Source: Cohnella algarum
GTDB taxonomy: Bacteria > Bacillota > Bacilli > Paenibacillales > Paenibacillaceae
DNA: 64,000 bases
NCBI RefSeq assembly: GCF_016937515.1
Contig: NZ_JAFHKM010000002.1
Location: 372,001-436,000 of the forward strand
Reading direction: 5' to 3'
A program made the translations under genes and the position numbers. Positions 57,413-64,000 of the stretch are shown here, piece after piece; position 1 is the first letter of the stretch; each line of letters starts with the position of its first letter. The notes below the pieces were generated by a model that saw only the letters and a list, made by a program, of their open reading frames with translations, had not been told where the DNA came from and did not search any database.

Positions 57413-57891
57413 AGTACCTTTCCACCATGCCGACGCGGCCGCGTTGCGTTGTACGCCATCTTCTCGCGGATCGCCGTCTCTAGGTCGATCCCGGCCCGGC
57501 CGCAATAATCGAACACGCGAATCACGACGTCGGCCAGCTCGGACGGGATACCGCAGGGCTTATAATCCGGTGTAAGCTGCATAACCGAGTAGCCTTCATC
57601 CTTATGCTGATACCAAATGCCGTCAGGCTTATGACCGGCGCGGTAATCCTCCACAGCCTCTGCGATCTCCGTTACGATCAGCATCGCGATCTCCGGGAAG
57701 CTTCGCTCCTCGTCCCACCAGCCTTTGTCGATGGCGTTTTGATGGGCTGCCGAGACCAAGGACGTAATGCTTTTCTCCTGCTCACCTTCAAGCGCTAGGG
57801 CAAGTTCGTAGATATCCAGCTCTTCGTCCATCAGATAACCGCGCCGGGCTTGGCGCTCCGCCAGCCGCATTTTGATCAATTCCAGATTCAT
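57409..57891 (-). CDS. MazG-like nucleotide pyrophosphohydrolase
   Basis: A 160-residue protein with the MazG fold signs: FPEIAMLIVTEIAEAVEDYR (ExxE) in the middle and ELADVVIRVFDYCGRAGID (ExxD) near the end, which bind metal. It may remove unusual NTPs or lower ppGpp. It precedes the methyltransferase gene. Confidence 0.75.
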   Translation of the reverse strand: MNLELIKMRLAERQARRGYLMDEELDIYELALALEGEQEKSITSLVSAAHQNAIDKGWWDEERSFPEIAMLIVTEIAEAVEDYRAGHKPDGIWYQHKDEGYSVMQLTPDYKPCGIPSELADVVIRVFDYCGRAGIDLETAIREKMAYNATRPRRHGGKVL

Positions 57892-57907
57892 CGTTTAACC
57901 TCCGCAT

Positions 57908-58312
57908 TCAAACAATCTGGCTGTTCCGCCAAAATCCATTGTCGTTCTGATGTTTTTCGCGGTTATGTTCCATCAAGGCCTGATAGCCTTTCGTTCCATA
58001 TATTTGAAGCTTTTTGTATCGGTCGGCTTGAATTTGATCGATCAGCGCATCGACCTCGCTTATCGGAAAGAAATGCCGCTTCCAACCTTCCGGCGTAATC
58101 GTGGAATGTGCCTTCTGGCAGCCTCGGATCAGGTTGTATCGATAATTCAGGTGCCTTTTTCCTTCGTGATCGCTGATCCGGACGCTGTTACAAACGCCGA
58201 AATCGAGTTTGAGGTAAACGCTGGACGTGGAAAAGGCGTCATATCGCTGAACCGCGAATCCCTCCGATTTCAGCCTCCTAACCAGCTTGTCGGCCACTTC
58301 TTTTAAGTGCAT
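57908..58312 (-). CDS. Hypothetical phage protein
   Basis: A 134-residue protein (KEVADKLVRRLKSEGFAVQR, HLNYRYNLIRGCQKAHSTIT, then helices). It resembles small early phage proteins but has no known motif. The ATG at 58312 has only a weak ribosome site. Confidence 0.6.
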   Translation of the reverse strand: MHLKEVADKLVRRLKSEGFAVQRYDAFSTSSVYLKLDFGVCNSVRISDHEGKRHLNYRYNLIRGCQKAHSTITPEGWKRHFFPISEVDALIDQIQADRYKKLQIYGTKGYQALMEHNREKHQNDNGFWRNSQIV

Positions 58313-58326
58313 CGATTAACCCTTCC

Positions 58327-58845
58327 TTAGTCCCAGGGACCAGTATGATATTTTTCAAGCTCCGCACGGAGCCGATCGACTTCGGCCTCGGCGGCCAGCG
58401 CGCGCCGGATGGCGTACGGCCAGCCTTGGCGGGCGGTGGCGATGAACCGACAGTTATTAATGTGGTTCTCCATCGTTTCCTCGTCCTTGTACCACAACTG
58501 GCAAATCCAGTTCGGAAAGGCAACACCGGCATGGGCCACTTGAGATGCCATGGCATGTTCTTGCGATTCCCACGGCCCCGGCGTCGCCGCCTCGCAGATC
58601 GCGAGGTCGGCTTCGAGGTCGCGAGTCTCTTCGATCTCGTTATGTTCAGCCTTGGCCGCCGGGGGACGGCGCCTCGCAGCTTTGATCGCCATTCTGGCAG
58701 CGGCGCCATTGTCCCGGGAATCAATCCAGCCATTCGCATACATTTCTAGCGCTTCGAGCAAAACGAGCTTTTGCCGCGCGCTTTCGGCCAACTCCGCTTC
58801 AAGATTGCGCGGCTCCGACTCGGCCACCCTCTCGATACTGGACAT
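58327..58845 (-). CDS. Hypothetical protein with helical repeats
   Basis: A 172-residue protein with two helical parts (NLEAELAESARQKLVLLEAL and DLEADLAICEAATPGPWESQ) and EAEVDRLRAELEKYHTGPWD at the end. The ATPGPW segment occurs in many phage early proteins of unknown function. It overlaps the zinc-ribbon gene by 47 bases. Confidence 0.6.
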   Translation of the reverse strand: MSSIERVAESEPRNLEAELAESARQKLVLLEALEMYANGWIDSRDNGAAARMAIKAARRRPPAAKAEHNEIEETRDLEADLAICEAATPGPWESQEHAMASQVAHAGVAFPNWICQLWYKDEETMENHINNCRFIATARQGWPYAIRRALAAEAEVDRLRAELEKYHTGPWD

Positions 58846-58993
58846 CGAAATCCTCCTCTCTCGTCAGGTCGTCGATACAGACCGGGCATACCCGGCGACC
58901 ACTCCAACGACGGAGGAACTTCGCCTCCATACGCTGCCCGCAAATTTGACAATCTGGTTTGAGCGTGATGATCTCTGCCTTTAAAACTTTCAC
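58799..58993 (-). CDS. Small zinc-ribbon protein
   Basis: A 64-residue protein with CQICGQRM and CPVCIDDL knuckles, a classical CxxC...CxxC ribbon. GGAGGGCAATCGGTG precedes the ATG at 58993. It lies in the early operon after the sigma factor. Confidence 0.65.
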   Translation of the reverse strand: MKVLKAEIITLKPDCQICGQRMEAKFLRRWSGRRVCPVCIDDLTREEDFDVQYREGGRVGAAQS

Positions 58994-59005
58994 CGATTGC
59001 CCTCC

Positions 59006-59998
59006 TCACAGATAAAATTTCAACGTTTCTTTCAGCAATCGATTTTCCTGCTCCAAGCGGATGACCTTCTGTTCGAGATCAAACTCGGAGCTTTTTTTGG
59101 CCCAGAGTTCTAGATATTTGGCTTTCCAATCCTCCTGATCTTCAGGTTGAACTGCAGCGGGCATAGTCTTTGCTGGTGTCGGTTTCGTCTTTTTCTTTTC
59201 CGGCCGGAATCGTTGCGCCGATACGCCCCATTTCTTTTTCATGCGTCCAAGCGTTGAACTCCCAAGGTCGTACTCCTTGCAAATGACCTCGTCAGACATT
59301 CCGCGTTTCTTCAACTCAATGTATTTTTCCTGAGTGAGCTCGAGGCTCATAGAATGTACCTCGCTTTCGTTCAACCCAAGATAAGTTGCCAGTTTATCCT
59401 GAATCAACTTTAAAAGGATCGGCCGTTCTTTTCGTTCCCCTGCTATTCGAGCCTGTACAAAAGTCCGTTCGACCGCCGGAAGTTGTGAAAGAAATTCTTT
59501 TACGGTCAAGTCGGACATGTCTTGAGTCTGCCCGATCAACTCGCCGATCGTAACATCTTCAATGCCAACCGGCTGCTCAAAGGAAACGGCACAATTTTCG
59601 CGCCAACACTTTAATGCACGGGCCGCTTCAACCTCGCTACAGGACAACCGGCTGGCAATTAACGACGGCTTGCATTCTTCCAAATGATTGCGCAGTATTT
59701 TGCCAATTAATCGGTAAACGGAACGCGGCACGCGAACGGATGTCCGTCGGCGTTGGATGAAGTCTAGGATCTGTCCACGTATCCACGGGGCCGCGTAAGC
59801 TTCGAACTTGGCGCGGCCGTCATACCGATCGAAAGCCATTAGTAATCCAATGCTTCCCTCGCTGATCAGGTCATCCATGTCGATGTGAGCCGCTTGTGCC
59901 CAGCGGAATTTTTGAGCGATCGCGTGAACGAGCCTCATATGTTGCTTAACGACGTCATCCTTATGGCCGAGATGGGGATTGAAGTCCCTTTCGCTCAT
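59006..59998 (-). CDS. Phage sigma-70-family factor with extra HTH and coiled coil
   Basis: A 330-residue protein. Region 2 is clear (HIDMDDLISEGSIGLLMAFDRYDG, FEAYAAPWIRGQILDFIQRRR; about 35-85); region 3-like helices follow. Region 4 is unusual: a middle helical part (165-230), a short HTH (DEVICKEYDLGSSTLGRMKKKW) and a C-terminal coiled coil. It may direct RNA polymerase to phage promoters. It is the first of two sigma-like genes in this region. Confidence 0.75.
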   Translation of the reverse strand: MSERDFNPHLGHKDDVVKQHMRLVHAIAQKFRWAQAAHIDMDDLISEGSIGLLMAFDRYDGRAKFEAYAAPWIRGQILDFIQRRRTSVRVPRSVYRLIGKILRNHLEECKPSLIASRLSCSEVEAARALKCWRENCAVSFEQPVGIEDVTIGELIGQTQDMSDLTVKEFLSQLPAVERTFVQARIAGERKERPILLKLIQDKLATYLGLNESEVHSMSLELTQEKYIELKKRGMSDEVICKEYDLGSSTLGRMKKKWGVSAQRFRPEKKKTKPTPAKTMPAAVQPEDQEDWKAKYLELWAKKSSEFDLEQKVIRLEQENRLLKETLKFYL

Positions 59999-60014
59999 GG
60001 CTAGGTTTTTGGGC

Positions 60015-60260
60015 TTATCGGCTCTCCGCGATCTCGCCTACGCAGGCCTGACAGATCAGCTTGTCGCGGAACGTGCGGAGATTGGTCACACTGCCGCAAT
60101 GGATGCAGCCGGGTTGGTATTTGCGGATTACGATTTTTTCGCCGTCGACGAAAATTTCCAGCGAATCCTTTTCTTCGATGCCCAGCGTGCGACGCAGCTC
60201 CATCGGAATGACAATCCGGCCAAGCTCGTCGATTTTACGAACAATACCAGTAGCTTTCAA
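60015..60260 (-). CDS. AbrB/SpoVT-type regulator with zinc ribbon
   Basis: An 81-residue protein. The swapped-hairpin DNA-binding domain is clear (GIVRKIDELGRIVIPMELRR, TLGIEEKDSLEIFVDGEKIV), followed by CIHCGS and CQACVGE knuckles. AbrB relatives hold back transition-state and sporulation genes in Bacillus. A phage copy could alter host sporulation or regulate phage early genes. Confidence 0.85.
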   Translation of the reverse strand: MKATGIVRKIDELGRIVIPMELRRTLGIEEKDSLEIFVDGEKIVIRKYQPGCIHCGSVTNLRTFRDKLICQACVGEIAESR

Positions 60261-60370
60261 AATGAAGCCCTCCCATTTTTCCGCCGATCGTGTTATACTG
60301 GCGGTGTCGAATACGATTTTTTTTGAAGCGCGGCCCCGTCTCGGCTCCTACCCCGAGTAAGGGTCGTTTT

Positions 60371-60559
60371 TCATGCCAAGTACGGATTCCAGGTTCCGGC
60401 ATCGACCTTTTCAACGAACTCCCGGAACGTAATTTTGTAGCGGATAAAAACGTTAAAATGCGTGTAATACTTGCGGAGTTTGTCCAACCGGACGATTTCC
60501 GGGTCGGGCTCGATTACCGATTCCGCCCGCAGCTGGGGCACGATCAGGACGTGCTGCAC
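60371..60559 (-). CDS. Small protein overlapping the sigma gene
   Basis: A 62-residue protein starting with GTG at 60559 behind AGAGGAGGTGAAACACG. It overlaps the end of the sigma factor gene by about 107 bases. The product is helical with PEIVRLDKLRKYYTHF. It might be a sigma partner, but nothing proves it. Confidence 0.5.
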   Translation of the reverse strand: MQHVLIVPQLRAESVIEPDPEIVRLDKLRKYYTHFNVFIRYKITFREFVEKVDAGTWNPYLA

Positions 60560-61214
60560 CGTGTTTCACCTCCTCTCGCAGGTATTCCGTCAGTAATTTG
60601 CCGACGCGGGTCAGGATCCGGCTTACCTGTACTTGCGTCACACCAAGACGCCCGGCGATGATGGTTTGCGATTCGCCCCGCATCCGGTACTTAACAGCCC
60701 GGCGTTGCTGATACGTCAGCCTATTAAGAAATTCCTCGACCCACGCTCCGGAAAAATCCGCATCATCGGGGATTTGCTCATGAAAGTTGTCGGGACCGTC
60801 GTACGAAATGGGGCAATCCAGTGACAAAACCGTTACCTCTCCGGCTTGCAGCGCCTTTTCGATTCGATCCCGGCTGTACCCAAGCTTCCGTACAACTTCT
60901 TCGATCGGAGCTTCTTCGAGGATGGAACGCTTAATCTTGAACCAAATATCTCGAGTTGGCCTCGGAATCTGAATACGCTGACCGGTATCTCGAAGATGGC
61001 GAAGGATCTGGCCATTAATCGTGGGGACGGCGTATGTTGTGAATGCCAGCCCACGACCCGGATCGAATTTATGAATGGCCAGCATGAGTCCGATATAGCC
61101 AGCCGAAACGATATCGTCGTAATCCTCGCCTCTCGCTTTGGCTGCGCCCGCATAACGCTTTGCGACATGATGGACCAAAGAAAGATAATCTTCAGGTTGA
61201 ATTTGTGCGTTCAT
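60453..61214 (-). CDS. Phage sigma factor of the SigF/SigG-like type
   Basis: A 253-residue protein with all sigma-70 parts: region 2 (DYDDIVSAGYIGLMLAIHKFD, LAFTTYAVPTINGQILRHLRD), region 3 (PTRDIWFKIKRSILEE) and region 4 HTH (QTIIAGRLGVTQVQVSRILTRV). The layout is closest to the sporulation/general stress group of Bacillota. The last 35 residues lie over the next gene and look unlike the rest. A phage copy could change host sporulation or time phage genes. Confidence 0.8.
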   Translation of the reverse strand: MNAQIQPEDYLSLVHHVAKRYAGAAKARGEDYDDIVSAGYIGLMLAIHKFDPGRGLAFTTYAVPTINGQILRHLRDTGQRIQIPRPTRDIWFKIKRSILEEAPIEEVVRKLGYSRDRIEKALQAGEVTVLSLDCPISYDGPDNFHEQIPDDADFSGAWVEEFLNRLTYQQRRAVKYRMRGESQTIIAGRLGVTQVQVSRILTRVGKLLTEYLREEVKHGAARPDRAPAAGGIGNRARPGNRPVGQTPQVLHAF

Positions 61215-61262
61215 TGTTCCTGTTCACCTCCTCTCAAAATCGTCTTTGCACCTCACGCACGC

Positions 61263-61514
61263 TCATAAACACATTGCTTCCAGCGCGTCGATTTGCCGGC
61301 AAATGTCCTGCAACCAGCCGTCGTCTTTGGCCAGATGCGCCTGAAAGGCCAGATTTTGCAGCTCATCCATGCGCCGGACGAGCTCGAGGTTTTGCCGGAG
61401 CAGCGGGATCAGCAGCTTGAGCTCAGCCGGGCCGATGATCGTGTTACCCGTGCGATCCGTCGACATGTAAACGATCTCAGCCAGGCGACGGTGGACGGCG
61501 TGGATAGCGATCAT
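61263..61514 (-). CDS. Small helical early protein
   Basis: An 83-residue helical protein (IAIHAVHRRLAEIVYMSTD, LKLLIPLLRQNLELVRRMDE). The ATG at 61514 overlaps the excisionase-like stop. Unknown. Confidence 0.6.
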   Translation of the reverse strand: MIAIHAVHRRLAEIVYMSTDRTGNTIIGPAELKLLIPLLRQNLELVRRMDELQNLAFQAHLAKDDGWLQDICRQIDALEAMCL

Positions 61515-61828
61515 GAGGTTTGAGCCCCCCTGGGAAGGTAGTTGGCTTCTTCCTGATCCCGAATCCATTGATCCAGTCGCCGACTGCTGAACAGATACCG
61601 CGGATTCTTCGAACCTTCCGATCCGTAAACCCGGTGAGGAATCCTTTTTTCGCGGCATAACCGTCGAAGCGTGTAGTCCGACATGTTCAGGTGATCGCAG
61701 GCCTCGGCAAACGATAAGGTTCGATCTGGAACGGTGTGAAGCTCTGCGCGAAGCTCATTCATTAGCTCGGCCTTTAATTGTTCGCGCAATTGTTCGACGA
61801 AGGCCGCAAAGGTTTGTTCAACCGTCAT
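61511..61828 (-). CDS. HTH (excisionase/MerR-like) DNA-binding protein
   Basis: A 105-residue protein: an N-terminal helix and then a winged-helix domain (LSFAEACDHLNMSDYTLRRLCREKRIPHRV in outline, with SRRLDQWIRDQEE), typical of phage excisionases or Cro-side regulators. The ATG at 61828 follows GGGAGCGCAAGA; a TTG at 61846 is less likely. First gene of the early minus-strand operon after the immunity region. Confidence 0.75.
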   Translation of the reverse strand: MTVEQTFAAFVEQLREQLKAELMNELRAELHTVPDRTLSFAEACDHLNMSDYTLRRLCREKRIPHRVYGSEGSKNPRYLFSSRRLDQWIRDQEEANYLPRGAQTS

Positions 61829-61849
61829 TTCTTGCGCTCCCTTCAATTC

Positions 61850-61930
61850 GGTATTTTAAGTACCGTTAAGAGCAAAAAAAATAAATCACAAACGATGGGT
61901 ATTGACAGTACCATTATTGGAGGCTATACT
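61850..61930 (+). promoter_or_regulatory. Left immunity operators and a rightward promoter
   Basis: GGTATTTTAAGTACC (61850-61864) and GGTATTGACAGTACC (61898-61912) match the operator family of the right side. The second one contains TTGACA (61902-61907), which is 17 bp before TATACT (61925-61930): a strong plus-strand promoter under repressor control. It reads antisense through the Cro-like gene toward the repressor gene. Confidence 0.7.
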
Positions 61931-61954
61931 AATTTTTGGGTAGCATGAATACAC

Positions 61955-62167
61955 CTAAGTACCTACAATGTCCTCAAATAACTGTTCGGGAGTTGAATTT
62001 AATTCCTTACACAGTTTGAACATTAACGGGGTACTCGGATTAACCCTACCGTATTCCAGGCTTTTGATGTGCTCAAAGCTTACCCCAACTAAGGTTGCTA
62101 ACTCTGGTCTGGACAACCCTTTAGCGACCCTGGCAGCGATCAACTCAGTTCTTTTATGAGCACTCAT
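61955..62167 (-). CDS. Cro-like XRE-family regulator
   Basis: A 70-residue single-domain helix-turn-helix protein (LIAARVAKGLSRPELATLVGVSFEHIKSLEYGR in outline). The ATG at 62167 gives MSAHKRTEL; GAGGTGATT lies upstream. It is divergent from the CI-like gene and driven by the operator-covered promoter at 62208-62250, the classic Cro position. Confidence 0.8.
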   Translation of the reverse strand: MSAHKRTELIAARVAKGLSRPELATLVGVSFEHIKSLEYGRVNPSTPLMFKLCKELNSTPEQLFEDIVGT

Positions 62168-62207
62168 TATAATGGGAATCACCTCTATTCGTTGTGTGCT
62201 GTTTCCC

Positions 62208-62250
62208 ATTATAAATGGTACTCAAAGTACCGTCAAGTATTTTAAGTACC
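62208..62250 (-). promoter_or_regulatory. Early leftward promoter with two repressor operators
   Basis: TTGACG (62231-62236) and TATAAT (62208-62213) are 17 bp apart on the minus strand. GGTACTCAAAGTACC (62217-62231) fills the spacer and AGTATTTTAAGTACC (62236-62250) covers the upstream side. With the two left copies the consensus is GGTACTTNNAGTACC. A 12-base inverted repeat (62167-62178 and 62203-62214) also overlaps the -10. Confidence 0.8.
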
Positions 62251-62278
62251 CTTTTTTTTCGAAGTGGGAGGTATTTTT

Positions 62279-62710
62279 GTGGAATCGCTCGGTTCGAGGA
62301 TCAAAAAACTGCGTAAAGAACGGGGGTTAACGCAAGACGACATAGGCAGGCATTTGGGGATGGGACGTTCGAATGTCGGCCATATCGAGAACGGCAGAAC
62401 AATCCCTACATCCGAAACTTTGGACAAGATTGCCAATATACTTGGTACCACAACAGACTATCTCCTGGGGCGTTCGAACGATCCTCATGGTAAACCGTAT
62501 TACTCGCTTACAGACAAAGACGATAAAGATATCGCCAGAAAACTCGAAGCCATGATGAACGAGCTTGAATCCGATTCTGCTTTAGCGTTCATGGGCGAGC
62601 CTATGGACGAAGAGGATCGGGAACTGCTCCGCATCTCTCTGGAGAACACATTACGTATGTCGAGGGAGATGGCCAAAAAGAAGTTTACTCCGAAGAAATA
62701 TAGAAATTAA
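62279..62710 (+). CDS. CI-like XRE-family repressor
   Basis: A 143-residue protein with an N-terminal XRE domain (IKKLRKERGLTQDDIGRHLGMGRSNVGHIENGR in outline; about 8-60) and a short helical C-terminal part, without a self-cleaving protease domain. The start is GTG at 62279, 8 bases after GGGAGG. Lying beside the operators and an ImmA/IrrE gene, it should keep lysogeny and be removed by that peptidase after DNA damage, as in ICEBs1. Confidence 0.85.
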   Translation: MESLGSRIKKLRKERGLTQDDIGRHLGMGRSNVGHIENGRTIPTSETLDKIANILGTTTDYLLGRSNDPHGKPYYSLTDKDDKDIARKLEAMMNELESDSALAFMGEPMDEEDRELLRISLENTLRMSREMAKKKFTPKKYRN

Positions 62711-62729
62711 CTCCGGGGGCGTCTACAAC

Positions 62730-63140
62730 ATGGTGAGAATAAAAGCACGAGAGCTGATGGAGACCCACGGAACCAACTCACCTATTGAAATTGCAGCGCA
62801 GAGAAATATAGTGGTTCTGGTCGAAGATCTTGGCAAACATACATGGGGCTACTACACGCTAACGAATCGCATTCCGTGCATTCATATCAACAGTCGTTTG
62901 GATCCTGATGACGCCCTTTTCGCAGCTGCGCATGAGCTGGGTCATCATGTTTTGCATCCCGGCATCAATACACCGTTTTTGCGCAGCAACACACTTTTAT
63001 CGGTGGACAAGATCGAACGCCAGGCAAATCGATTTGCCGTCCATCTGTTGGCCGGCGAAAATGAACCGGAACCTGGAGAAACAAAGTCGCAATTTTTGAT
63101 TCGTTGCGGCATTCACGAGATGTTCCATATTTTTTACTAA
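62730..63140 (+). CDS. ImmA/IrrE-family metallopeptidase
   Basis: A 136-residue protein with the zinc motif AAAHELGHHVLHPG (HExxH near residue 70) and a later ERQANRFAVHLL that gives the third ligand. ImmA cuts the phage repressor and triggers induction. It follows the CI-like gene by 19 bases. Confidence 0.9.
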   Translation: MVRIKARELMETHGTNSPIEIAAQRNIVVLVEDLGKHTWGYYTLTNRIPCIHINSRLDPDDALFAAAHELGHHVLHPGINTPFLRSNTLLSVDKIERQANRFAVHLLAGENEPEPGETKSQFLIRCGIHEMFHIFY

Positions 63141-63186
63141 CCTTCGCGTTTTCCAGCCGTAAGGCTGTTTAAATATATCTTTATAT

Positions 63187-63200
63187 CGAACATATGTTCC
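63187..63200 (+). promoter_or_regulatory. Consensus LexA box before the integrase gene
   Basis: CGAACATATGTTCC matches the Bacillus LexA consensus CGAACRNRYGTTYC at all positions. It lies 21 bp before the integrase ATG, where LexA would block transcription or translation start. Confidence 0.75.
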
Positions 63201-63221
63201 ATAGAGGAGGTTTTTGCACCA

Positions 63222-64000
63222 ATGAAAGGAAGCATCGAGAAACGCGGAGAAGCAAGTTGGCGGCTGACCGTCGATGTCGGCACGTTACCGGATGGCTCTC
63301 GCGATCGTCGACGCAAAACCATTACCGTTGAGGACAAGGCTCTTCTCAAAACGACGAAGAAGCTCAAAGATTACCTGGACGAGCAACTCGCTGATTTTAA
63401 GCGGGAAATTGAGTCGGGAGAGTATCTCAAACCGCAGAAGATGACATTTTCAGAATTCGTTGAGAACGAATGGAAACCGAAATACGCCCAGGACGAGGAT
63501 AATTTGTCACCGAGCTCGTACGAAATATATTGCGGTCATCTGAAAAATCATATCCTGCCTCGAATCGGACACTTTGAAATTCAAACCATCAACACAATGA
63601 AGCTCGTTAACATGATGAGCGATATCAAAAAAGCCGGAAGCCGTAAAGACGGCAAGGAAAAACCACTATCTCCCGGGACAGTCCGTTACATCCATAGGGT
63701 AGCCAAGAACGTATTTAGCCGCGCGGCTGAATGGGGGCTCATAAAAGAAAACCCGATGAACGGCGTACAGAAACCGAGTGAAAATCAAGGGGCTGAGAGA
63801 TTTTACGACGAGGATGAGACCCAAAATGTGATCAACAAAATTTATAGTCACCTGCCGCTAAAGTGGCGTTTATATTTTGTGGGCGCCATTGTCGGAGGAT
63901 TTAGGCGCGGAGAGCTGACCGCTTTACAATGGCCCGATGTGCTCTTAGATCAGAATGCTATTCGGGTTGCAGTAAGCATTTCAATCATGCGTAAAGGCAT
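63222..64000 (+). CDS. int: Tyrosine-type site-specific integrase, runs off the right edge
   Basis: At least 259 residues are seen: an arm-binding N-terminal domain (GSIEKRGEASWRLTVDVGT), a SAM-like core-binding domain (TFSEFVENEWKPKYAQDED, LSPSSYEIYCGHLKNHILPR) and the first part of the catalytic domain with the box I arginine in GGFRRGELTALQW. The remaining catalytic residues lie outside. AGGAGG is 11 bases before the ATG at 63222. It should recombine attP with tRNA-Leu(GAG). Confidence 0.92.
   Translation, partial: MKGSIEKRGEASWRLTVDVGTLPDGSRDRRRKTITVEDKALLKTTKKLKDYLDEQLADFKREIESGEYLKPQKMTFSEFVENEWKPKYAQDEDNLSPSSYEIYCGHLKNHILPRIGHFEIQTINTMKLVNMMSDIKKAGSRKDGKEKPLSPGTVRYIHRVAKNVFSRAAEWGLIKENPMNGVQKPSENQGAERFYDEDETQNVINKIYSHLPLKWRLYFVGAIVGGFRRGELTALQWPDVLLDQNAIRVAVSISIMRKG

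Overview
The window is chromosomal DNA of a spore-forming, Paenibacillus-like member of the Bacillota carrying most of one prophage. Evidence for the host: a YjcZ-type sporulation miniprotein, secreted proteins with copper-amine-oxidase-type stalk domains, strong AGGAGG ribosome binding sites and fairly GC-rich coding DNA. About 1-7362 is host chromosome. From about 7418 to beyond the right edge is a prophage with a contractile-tail (PBSX/Xkd-like) late operon. The left junction is marked by a truncated 3' half of a tRNA-Leu(GAG) on the minus strand. The tyrosine integrase runs off the right edge, so the right junction and the rebuilt tRNA should lie just outside.

Host part: an acidic protein, a lipoprotein, YjcZ, a stalk-domain protein, an operon of a DprA-like protein with a ComF-like phosphoribosyltransferase/ankyrin fusion, a short-chain dehydrogenase, a decayed DNA-ligase fragment, and an AT-rich small-protein/GNAT pair that looks like a toxin-antitoxin module.

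Prophage left arm (7.4-17.2 kb) is an accessory region. It has a promoter with two LexA-type boxes; three near-identical sigma-A promoters whose spacers are filled by the same palindrome, next to a ribbon-helix-helix-like gene; two GC-rich multi-hairpin leaders; a Csx16-like protein (candidate phage ring nuclease against type III CRISPR); zinc-ribbon proteins; a small minus-strand transcription unit with two type I-C-like CRISPR repeats (candidate RNA anti-CRISPR); a lone MNT nucleotidyltransferase; a secreted NucA/NucB-like DNase; an ATP-dependent DNA ligase; and a Panacea-type toxin-antitoxin pair.

The late genes are all on the minus strand, read from 45 kb down to 17 kb: HNH, small and large terminase, portal, head morphogenesis protein with a fused HExxH domain, scaffold, capsid, head fibre, connector proteins, sheath, tube, frameshifted chaperone, tape measure, LysM baseplate protein, XkdQ/R/S/T-like baseplate, tail fibre, XhlA-like protein, holin and amidase. 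Selfish or cargo genes interrupt it (AP2/HNH-type protein at 30.8 kb, stalk protein at 26.2 kb, a plus-strand gene at 24.9 kb).

The early region (45-62 kb, minus strand) holds two sigma factors, an AbrB-like regulator, MazG-like protein, a cytosine methyltransferase interrupted by a one-base frameshift, SbcC-like and Sak4-like ATPases, DUF669, an SF2 helicase, a PAPS-reductase-like protein, a primase-helicase followed by a 35-bp iteron cluster, RusA and a late regulator. At the right end are a Cro-like gene, a CI-like repressor with four GGTACTTNNAGTACC-type operators, an ImmA/IrrE peptidase, and the integrase behind a consensus LexA box. All functional calls are from reading the sequence; no database search was run.
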